This document shows positions 7,140-11,717 of a stretch of DNA of 11,717 bases, one piece after another. Source of the DNA: an uncultured Oxalobacter sp. Lineage in GTDB: Bacteria; Pseudomonadota; Gammaproteobacteria; Burkholderiales; Burkholderiaceae_D. The stretch spans positions 1 to 11,717 of the forward strand of contig CAKQQG010000047.1 of the NCBI GenBank assembly GCA_934270705.1, given 5' to 3'. Made by a program: the position numbers and the translations under genes. Below the pieces are notes generated by a model that was not told where the DNA came from, searched no databases, and saw only the letters and a program-made list of their open reading frames with translations. Positions within the stretch are counted from its first letter, which is position 1; the number at the start of each line of letters is the position of its first letter.

Positions 7140-7147
7140 AATATACT
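7140..7147. promoter_or_regulatory. Overlapping -10 elements of divergent mltG and ygfZ
   Basis: In the 102 bases between the two divergent genes, TATACT (7142-7147, plus) and TATATT (7140-7145, minus) share four base pairs. Each matches the -10 consensus at five of six positions. They would start transcripts about 30 bases before ygfZ and about 50 bases before mltG. The -35 matches are weak on both sides (minus TTTTCG at 17 bases). Confidence 0.4.
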
Positions 7148-7185
7148 CGACTTCCATCGATACGAAAACAGTTTTTATGGAAACC

Positions 7186-8157
7186 ATGAACCCGACACTT
7201 GCTTCCTGTTCGCCGGATATCCTCGCATCCGGTTATGTCATCCCGATGGATCAAACCGGCCTGCTTTCGCTGGAAGGCGAAGATGCCGTGCGTTTCATCC
7301 ACGGACAGCTCAGCAACGACATCGAGCATCTTGACGGAAAAAGCGCCCGTCTGGCTGCGTATTGCACCCCGCAAGGACGCATGCTGGCGCGTTTTTGCGT
7401 ATGGAAATCCGCCGGCAAGGTCTGGATGAGCCTGCCTGCCGATATACTGGACGCGCTGAAAAAACGGCTTCAGATTTATATTTTGCGTGCCAAAGTGACC
7501 TTGTCCGACGAGCGCGGCAATGTCCGGCTTGCCGGTATCGGCGGCAAGCGTGCCGCGGCGGCGCTTTCGCGGTGGTTCCCGGACTTGCCGGATGTCATGT
7601 ATGGCAAGACCGAAAACGGAAACGGCGTGCTGGTACGCATGGCCGATGCCTTCGGTGCGCCCCGCTACCTGCTGGCCGTTTCAGCCTCGCGCTATCAGGC
7701 GATATATGACGCCCTCGCCTCGGAATTGCCGGTTTGCGGCACGGATGGCTGGACACTGGGCGATATCGAGGCGGGTGTGCCGGACATCACGCTGGCGGTA
7801 CAGGACCGTTTCGTTCCCCAGATGGTCAATCTGGAAGAAGCCGGCGGACTTTCGTTCACCAAGGGTTGTTACCCCGGGCAGGAAGTGATTGCGCGCAGCC
7901 AGTACCGCGGCGCGGTCAAGCGCAAGCTGTTCCACGGTTATGTCACATCCGGCGAGATCGCCATTCCTGCCGGCGCCGATTTGTTCGACGGGGACGGCAA
8001 TCCTTGCGGGACGGTGCTCCAGTCGGCACGGCGTGACGACGGGCGGACGGATTTTCTGGCGGTCATGAATCTCGAGACGAAGGAAAACGGTGTCGTCGTC
8101 CATGCACTGTCGGCGGAAGGCCCTGCCGTTTCGTGGGTCGGCATGTCTGCCGCCTGA
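7186..8157 (+). CDS. ygfZ: Folate-dependent Fe-S cluster protein YgfZ
   Basis: Tetrahydrofolate-binding protein with the aminomethyltransferase (GcvT) fold. It supports assembly or repair of certain iron-sulfur enzymes, such as the tRNA methylthiotransferase MiaB in E. coli; cytoplasmic. The signature KGCYPGQE begins at Lys226 with the key cysteine at 228 and continues VIARSQYRG. The 323-residue length fits. I choose the ATG at 7186 because residue numbering then coincides with E. coli YgfZ, but the ATG at 7177 (three residues longer) and one at 7123 are also in frame. GGA at 7179-7181 is a short-spaced ribosome site for 7186. The frame is open far upstream, antisense to mltG and tmk, which is an artefact. 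It is divergent from mltG and followed by a terminator. Confidence 0.93.
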   Translation: MNPTLASCSPDILASGYVIPMDQTGLLSLEGEDAVRFIHGQLSNDIEHLDGKSARLAAYCTPQGRMLARFCVWKSAGKVWMSLPADILDALKKRLQIYILRAKVTLSDERGNVRLAGIGGKRAAAALSRWFPDLPDVMYGKTENGNGVLVRMADAFGAPRYLLAVSASRYQAIYDALASELPVCGTDGWTLGDIEAGVPDITLAVQDRFVPQMVNLEEAGGLSFTKGCYPGQEVIARSQYRGAVKRKLFHGYVTSGEIAIPAGADLFDGDGNPCGTVLQSARRDDGRTDFLAVMNLETKENGVVVHALSAEGPAVSWVGMSAA

Positions 8158-8169
8158 ACGGATTCATCT

Positions 8170-8201
8170 GAAGCGGCGCATGTCGCCGCTTCGCGCTTTT
8201 T
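8170..8201 (+). terminator. Intrinsic terminator of ygfZ
   Basis: GAAGCGGCG (8170-8178), loop CATGT and CGCCGCTTC (8184-8192) form a perfect 9-bp G+C-rich stem. It is followed by GCGC and five T (8197-8201). It lies 12 bases after the ygfZ stop. Minus-strand transcripts from thiD would meet the stem without a T tract. Confidence 0.75.
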
Positions 8202-8207
8202 GCGAAA

Positions 8208-8232
8208 TCATTTCCAGCACGCATGGAAATGA
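8208..8232. repeat. Inverted repeat over the thiD stop codon
   Basis: TCATTTCC (8208-8215) and GGAAATGA (8225-8232) are perfect 8-bp arms around a 9-base spacer that includes the end of thiD. It has no adjacent T tract on either strand. It could stabilise the thiD 3' end or be chance. Confidence 0.35.
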
Positions 8233-9014
8233 TGGACCGGGCCGTGTCCGTGTCCGACATTGAGGGATGTCGAGGCTTGCAGCGCGTCCGTCAGGTACCG
8301 TTTGGCGGCGGCGACGCTCCCGGGCAGCGGCATGCGCGTCATCAGCGCGGCGATGGCCGCCGACAGGGTGCATCCCGTGCCGTGGAGATTGTTCGTTCGG
8401 ATGCGCGGGGCGGTCAGCATGGTGATTTTTCCATCGCCTGACAGAAAATCGGTACTGTCTTTCGAGACGGTTTCAGGCAGGCTGCCGCCTTTGAGCATGA
8501 TCCATCGTGCGCCGAGTGCATGCAGTTCCGGCAACATCGCCCGCATGCCTTCCAGTGTATCGGGTGCATCCGTATCGAGCAGGACGGCCGCTTCGGGCAA
8601 ATTCGGCGTGATGATGGTCGCCATCGGTACCAGCCTGTCGCGGATGGCGGCGATCGCGTCCGGCCTGAGCAGGATATCCCCGCTTTTGGCGACCATGACG
8701 GGATCGAGGACGATGGGACAGGCGGGATGCTTTTCCAGTGTATCGGCAATCGCTTCGGCGATCGCGGCGGTGGCGACCATGCCGATCTTGACGGCGGCCA
8801 CTTCGACATCGTCGAAAACGGCGTCGATCTGTTCGGCGACGAAAGCCGGTTCCAGTGTCCGGAAAGACCGGACACCTTGCGTGTTTTGCGCCACGACAGC
8901 CGTAATGGCTGCCATGCCATAGGTACCGAGTGCCGAAAACGTTTTCAGGTCGGCGGATATGCCGGCGCCGCCGCTCGGGTCGGTTCCGGCGATAGTCAGG
9001 ACGTTGGCGATCAT
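8208..9014 (-). CDS. thiD: HMP/HMP-P kinase ThiD
   Basis: Phosphorylates hydroxymethylpyrimidine and then its monophosphate to the pyrophosphate used by thiamine phosphate synthase. It is a ribokinase-fold enzyme in the cytoplasm. The N-terminus TIAGTDPSGGAGISADLKTF (7-26) is diagnostic. KIGMVATA, DPVMVAKSGD and TPNLPEA follow, and the catalytic anion-hole motif LHGTGCTLSAAIAA places Cys215. NVGHGHGPVHHFH near the end is also typical. Length is 268 residues. The ATG at 9014 has GGA 8-10 bases upstream. The gene is convergent with ygfZ. No other thiamine gene is in the window. I see no TPP-riboswitch elements in its leader. Confidence 0.96.
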   Translation of the reverse strand: MIANVLTIAGTDPSGGAGISADLKTFSALGTYGMAAITAVVAQNTQGVRSFRTLEPAFVAEQIDAVFDDVEVAAVKIGMVATAAIAEAIADTLEKHPACPIVLDPVMVAKSGDILLRPDAIAAIRDRLVPMATIITPNLPEAAVLLDTDAPDTLEGMRAMLPELHALGARWIMLKGGSLPETVSKDSTDFLSGDGKITMLTAPRIRTNNLHGTGCTLSAAIAALMTRMPLPGSVAAAKRYLTDALQASTSLNVGHGHGPVHHFHACWK

Positions 9015-9064
9015 AGGGTTTTCCGTTGCGTGCTGTCGGACAGTTTCCCGTGACGGGATGTCTC

Positions 9065-9070
9065 ATTGTA
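9065..9070 (-). promoter_or_regulatory. Possible -10 element of thiD
   Basis: TACAAT on the minus strand (five of six consensus bases) is about 50 bases before the thiD ATG. No acceptable -35 is found at the usual spacing. Confidence 0.25.
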
Positions 9071-9099
9071 CGTTAAGTCGGCGGATGCTGCCTCCCACG

Positions 9100-9143
9100 C
9101 TTTTTCCTCCTGTTTTTTTTCCCCTGTTTTTTCTCCCCTTTTT
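9100..9143 (+). repeat. Polypyrimidine tract with irregular T/C repeats
   Basis: Forty-four bases hold only C and T except two G (9112 and 9126). They form three irregular units of a T run followed by C-rich bases, about 12-14 bases each. The complementary purine strand reads as GA-rich. It lies 50-90 bases upstream of thiD. Confidence 0.6.
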
Positions 9144-9261
9144 GCATATGCGTCGCCTGCACGGGACGGTCGGTACCGGTATGCCGCAATGACGGAAATC
9201 GCACTGTGTTCTGATTTAAGTAAAAGGCGCATGGCGTCCCTTGGGCTATGGTGGTGCCAAT

Positions 9262-9293
9262 GATGTGCCGGATCGCGGAAAAACCGGCACGTC
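9262..9293. repeat. Inverted repeat before the efflux operon
   Basis: GATGTGCCGG (9262-9271) and CCGGCACGTC (9284-9293) are 10-base arms around a 12-base spacer, with one mismatch in DNA that becomes a U-G pair in RNA. The right arm ends 37 bases before the GTG start. It may be an operator for a dimeric repressor or a leader hairpin. It is followed by GAAAG and has no T tract, so it is not a terminator. Confidence 0.5.
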
Positions 9294-9319
9294 GAAAGTT
9301 CCATGAAACGGCAACTGTC

Positions 9320-9324
9320 AGGAG
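9320..9324 (+). promoter_or_regulatory. Ribosome binding site deciding the GTG start
   Basis: AGGAG lies 6 bases before GTG at 9331. It fixes the start of the adaptor gene at this GTG rather than at internal ATG codons 7 or 10, which would shorten the lipoprotein signal. Confidence 0.8.
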
Positions 9325-9330
9325 AATCGG

Positions 9331-10581
9331 GTGGAAAATCAGGGACGAATGGCCGGTATGGTGGCGGCGATGGCGTTATTGCTGTTGCTGGCCGGTTGCG
9401 GGAAGCGGCAGGACGATGCCGCCATGAAAAAACCGGAAGTCACGACCATGACGGTCAGGGCTGCCGATTTGCCGGTCACGATGGAATACGTGGCGCAAAC
9501 GGCCAGTTCGCACAAGGTCAATATCCAGGCCAGAGTCAACGGTTTTTTGCAAAAGCGCCTCTATCAGGAAGGCGGCATGGTCAAAAACGGGCAAGTCCTG
9601 TTCACGATAGACCCGCGCCCCTTTCAGGTACAGCTCGATGAGGCGCGCGCAGCGCTGGCCTCCAGTACGGCGGCACATGCCACGGCAAAAGCCAATCTGG
9701 AACGGATCAAACCGCTTGTCGAACTCAATGCCTTGTCACGCAAGGATCTGGACAATGCCCGGGGACAGTTTCTGACGACTCAGGCGGCAGTGCACCGTGC
9801 CCGGGCGCAGCTCGACGCGGCGAAACTGAATCTTTCCTATACCACGATCCGATCCCCTGTCGATGGCATGGCCGCTGCGGCAGCCATTTCCGAAGGCAGT
9901 TACGTCTATGCCGTCAACAGCCAGCTGACGACCGTTTATGTCATGTCTCCGATGTGGGTGAATTTCAGCCTGTCGGAAAACAGCATTCTCGATATGAAAA
10001 ATCAGGTTCTTGACGGACAGCTGAAAGTTCCGGCAGACGGCAGTTTTGTCGTCGAGGCGATTTTGCAGGATGGAACGGTTTTTCCGCACAGGGGAAAAAT
10101 CGTCTTCGCTTCCCCGGATTACAACGCCTCGACCGGAACGAACCAGCTACGCGCCAGTCTGGACAATCCCGATGGCGTACTGAAACCGAACCAGTTTGTC
10201 AGGGTACGACTGACGGGGGCTGTCCGTCCGAATGCGGTTGCCGTTCCGCAAAAGGCGGTACAACAGGGATCGAAAGGCCATTTCGTCTGGGTCGTCAAGG
10301 ATGGCAAGGCGCAATACCGGCCGGTCGTCGTCGGCGAGATGTCCGGCACGGACTGGGTGATCCGGCAAGGCCTCAATGACGGGGAACAGGTCGTCGTCGA
10401 TGGTGTCCAGTCCCTTTCCGGCGGTGTCGCCGTCAATGTGACCGCCGAGGTACCCTCGCCTTACGGTGTCCCGTCCGTACCCGAAAGCCGTCCTGACGAA
10501 TCCTCAGGCGGCTCCGGCACCGATGCATCGTCCGGCGATACGGGCAAACACAGTATGCCGGTTACGCCGGCAAGGGGATGA
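9331..10581 (+). CDS. RND efflux periplasmic adaptor lipoprotein (AcrA/MexA family)
   Basis: Membrane fusion protein that links an RND pump in the inner membrane to an outer-membrane channel. The start is GTG with a strong AGGAG. A lipoprotein signal ends LLLLLAGC with the modified cysteine at 23. Mature CGKR, with Lys at +3, resembles the inner-membrane retention signal described for P. aeruginosa MexA. Domains in order: beta-barrel/lipoyl strand with VNIQARVNGFL (63-73) and EGGMVKNGQVLFTID (80-94), an alpha-helical hairpin (98-168), the second lipoyl half with TIRSPVDG (172-179), then beta-barrel and membrane-proximal domains ending GEQVVVDGVQSL. A Ser/Gly/Asp tail (last 30 or so residues) closes the 416-residue protein. 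Its stop overlaps the pump gene as ATGA. The substrate cannot be inferred. Confidence 0.93.
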   Translation: MENQGRMAGMVAAMALLLLLAGCGKRQDDAAMKKPEVTTMTVRAADLPVTMEYVAQTASSHKVNIQARVNGFLQKRLYQEGGMVKNGQVLFTIDPRPFQVQLDEARAALASSTAAHATAKANLERIKPLVELNALSRKDLDNARGQFLTTQAAVHRARAQLDAAKLNLSYTTIRSPVDGMAAAAAISEGSYVYAVNSQLTTVYVMSPMWVNFSLSENSILDMKNQVLDGQLKVPADGSFVVEAILQDGTVFPHRGKIVFASPDYNASTGTNQLRASLDNPDGVLKPNQFVRVRLTGAVRPNAVAVPQKAVQQGSKGHFVWVVKDGKAQYRPVVVGEMSGTDWVIRQGLNDGEQVVVDGVQSLSGGVAVNVTAEVPSPYGVPSVPESRPDESSGGSGTDASSGDTGKHSMPVTPARG

Positions 10582-11717
10582 CGATGTTTTCCAGATTCTT
10601 CATAGAACGCCCGGTCTTTGCCGTCGTCGTATCGCTGATCATTTGTATCGCGGGCGGCGTTTCGCTGGCGAGGCTGCCGGTGGAACAGTATCCGGACATG
10701 AGTCCGGTGCAGATCACGGTGACGGCACAGTATCCCGGTGCGGATGCCGCGACGCTTGCGGAATCGGTGGCGGCTCCACTCGAGAGCCAGATCAACGGTA
10801 TCGACAACATGCTGTATATGTCCTCGTCTTCCTCATCGTCCGGCCAGTTATCGCTGACGGTTTATTTCGATATCGGTACCGATCCGGATATCGCACAGGT
10901 GCAGGTGCAAAACCGTGTCAGTCTGGCGATGTCGCAGTTGCCGGACGCCGTGACGCAAAACGGCGTGGATGTCGCCAAGGCATCGTCCTCGATGCTCATG
11001 CTGGTCGGCATTTACGGCGATCCCGAACGTTTCGACGAGGAATATGTTTCCAATTATGCCAACGTCCATGTGCTTGACGCGATCAAGCGGGTACCCGGCG
11101 CGGGACAGGCCTCGATCATCGGCTCGGCCGATCAGGCCATGCGTTTGTGGCTCGATCCGGACAGGATGGCGTCGCTGGGCGTGACGGCAAGCGATGTCGC
11201 CAATGCCGTCGCCATGCAAAACAAGCTGTTTTCCGCCGGTCAGATCGGCGGGGAACCTTCGCTGCCGGAGACGCAGCTGACCTACCCGGCCGTGACGGCT
11301 TCGCCTTTTCAGGATGCATCGGGCTATGAAAACATGATCATCCGTGCCGACAGCGACGGCAGCGCCATTGTGCAGATGAAAGACATCGGGCGTGCCGCCA
11401 TGGGCAAACAGTCGTATCTGGTCGATACGCAAATGAACGGAAAGTCGGCCACATTTATCCAGATCGTCCAGCAACCCGGGGCGAACGCCCTCGATGTCTC
11501 GAAAGCCATCCGCGCCGAACTGGAAACGCTCAAGTCCGGCTTCCCCGAAGGCATCGATTATGTCATCGCGGTGGATACGACCGATTTCGTCCGGATTTCG
11601 ATTCATGAAGTCATCAAGACGCTGATTATCGCCATTTTCATCGTGGTGGGCGTCATCTACGGTTTCTTGCAGCAATACCGCGCGACACTGATCGCCACAT
11701 CCGCCATCGTCGTGGCC
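10578..11717 (+). CDS. RND multidrug efflux pump, HAE-1 family, 5' part only
   Basis: Proton-driven trimeric inner-membrane exporter of the AcrB/MexB type. The frame is open to the window edge: 380 codons of an expected 1,000 or more, so the gene is cut by the window and not broken. The start MTMFSRFFIERPVFA and the first membrane helix (12-30) are followed by LPVEQYPDMSPVQITVTAQYPGADA, which is diagnostic, and NGIDNMLYMSSSSSS, GTDPDIAQVQVQNR and AGQIGGEP of the porter domain. FVRISIHEVIKTL leads into the second helix (345-364) and FLQQYRATLI. An alternative ATG lies at 10584. The ATGA overlap with the adaptor gene implies coupled translation. An outer-membrane channel gene may follow outside the window. 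Confidence 0.95.
   Translation, partial: MTMFSRFFIERPVFAVVVSLIICIAGGVSLARLPVEQYPDMSPVQITVTAQYPGADAATLAESVAAPLESQINGIDNMLYMSSSSSSSGQLSLTVYFDIGTDPDIAQVQVQNRVSLAMSQLPDAVTQNGVDVAKASSSMLMLVGIYGDPERFDEEYVSNYANVHVLDAIKRVPGAGQASIIGSADQAMRLWLDPDRMASLGVTASDVANAVAMQNKLFSAGQIGGEPSLPETQLTYPAVTASPFQDASGYENMIIRADSDGSAIVQMKDIGRAAMGKQSYLVDTQMNGKSATFIQIVQQPGANALDVSKAIRAELETLKSGFPEGIDYVIAVDTTDFVRISIHEVIKTLIIAIFIVVGVIYGFLQQYRATLIATSAIVVA

Larger units (their letters stand above)
9015..9330. other. Divergent intergenic region between thiD and the efflux operon
   Basis: This 316-base stretch contains the thiD leader, a polypyrimidine tract (9100-9143) and a long inverted repeat (9262-9293) close to the efflux start. 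No regulator gene is encoded here, unlike many RND operons with a divergent TetR-type repressor. I find no good plus-strand promoter. A minus-strand open frame (9011-9304) crosses the region and is treated as doubtful. Confidence 0.6.

Noticed and set aside
6040..7176. A long open extension of the ygfZ frame, antisense to mltG and tmk
   Set aside because: It would fuse almost 400 residues of antisense translation to YgfZ. mltG and tmk have complete family motifs on the other strand, and YgfZ has its normal length from 7186.
7861..7890. ygfZ as glycine cleavage T protein
   Set aside because: The fold is related, but KGCYPGQE with the conserved cysteine is the YgfZ signature, and no gcvH or gcvP is nearby.
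9015..9090. TPP riboswitch before thiD
   Set aside because: I could not find the conserved CUGAGA and ACCUGA elements in the leader.
10848..11675. A 275-codon minus-strand frame inside the efflux pump gene
   Set aside because: The plus frame is open to the window edge and matches AcrB-type proteins throughout.
1..11717. CRISPR array, tRNA, rRNA, insertion sequence, prophage or defence cluster
   Set aside because: No regularly spaced repeats, tRNA-like cloverleaf, transposase or integrase motifs or terminal repeats with target duplications were seen on either strand.

Overview
The window reads as ordinary chromosomal DNA of a betaproteobacterium, most likely Burkholderiales and possibly near Oxalobacteraceae. 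This rests on gene order (ygfZ divergent from mltG-tmk-holB-tatD), G+C-rich coding sequence and protein style; the genus is inference. Eight substantial genes are complete and a ninth runs off the right edge.

Layout. (1) 180-1805 (+): nadB, L-aspartate oxidase, first step of NAD synthesis, behind a plausible sigma70 promoter. Tail-to-tail with it, 6 bases away, lies a secreted ankyrin-repeat protein (minus, 1812-2525). (2) 2526-3484: nearly 1 kb without any conserved gene. Its core is strikingly AT-rich (16 G+C in the 60 bases 2881-2940, against 40 of 60 in 1021-1080 of nadB). It holds an orphan 74-codon ORF (plus), several palindromes with TTACATG/CATGTAA arms, and on the minus strand a 28-codon ORF for a single-span membrane peptide with an excellent ribosome binding site and its own intrinsic terminator. 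A second hairpin-plus-T8 terminator points the opposite way across the leader of that small gene. This is the most novel part of the window. (3) 3485-7083 (minus): mltG-tmk-holB-tatD, a compact operon for peptidoglycan chain termination, dTMP phosphorylation, the clamp-loader delta' subunit and a TatD nuclease. It ends in a strong terminator that is symmetric enough to work both ways. (4) 7186-8157 (+): ygfZ, divergent from mltG, with a terminator after its stop. (5) 8208-9014 (minus): thiD, convergent with ygfZ. (6) 9015-9330: intergenic, with a polypyrimidine tract and a 10-bp-arm inverted repeat just before the next operon. (7) 9331 to the end (+): an RND efflux operon, with a periplasmic adaptor lipoprotein overlapping by ATGA the inner-membrane pump gene, cut by the window after 380 codons.

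The conserved genes are unremarkable housekeeping and efflux functions. No CRISPR array, tRNA, rRNA, transposase, integrase or recognisable defence or biosynthetic cluster is visible. The only candidate for something undescribed is the small-protein and antisense-terminator block at about 2740-3410. A type I toxin-antitoxin-like or regulated small membrane protein is one explanation for it, but that is a hypothesis and not a demonstrated system.
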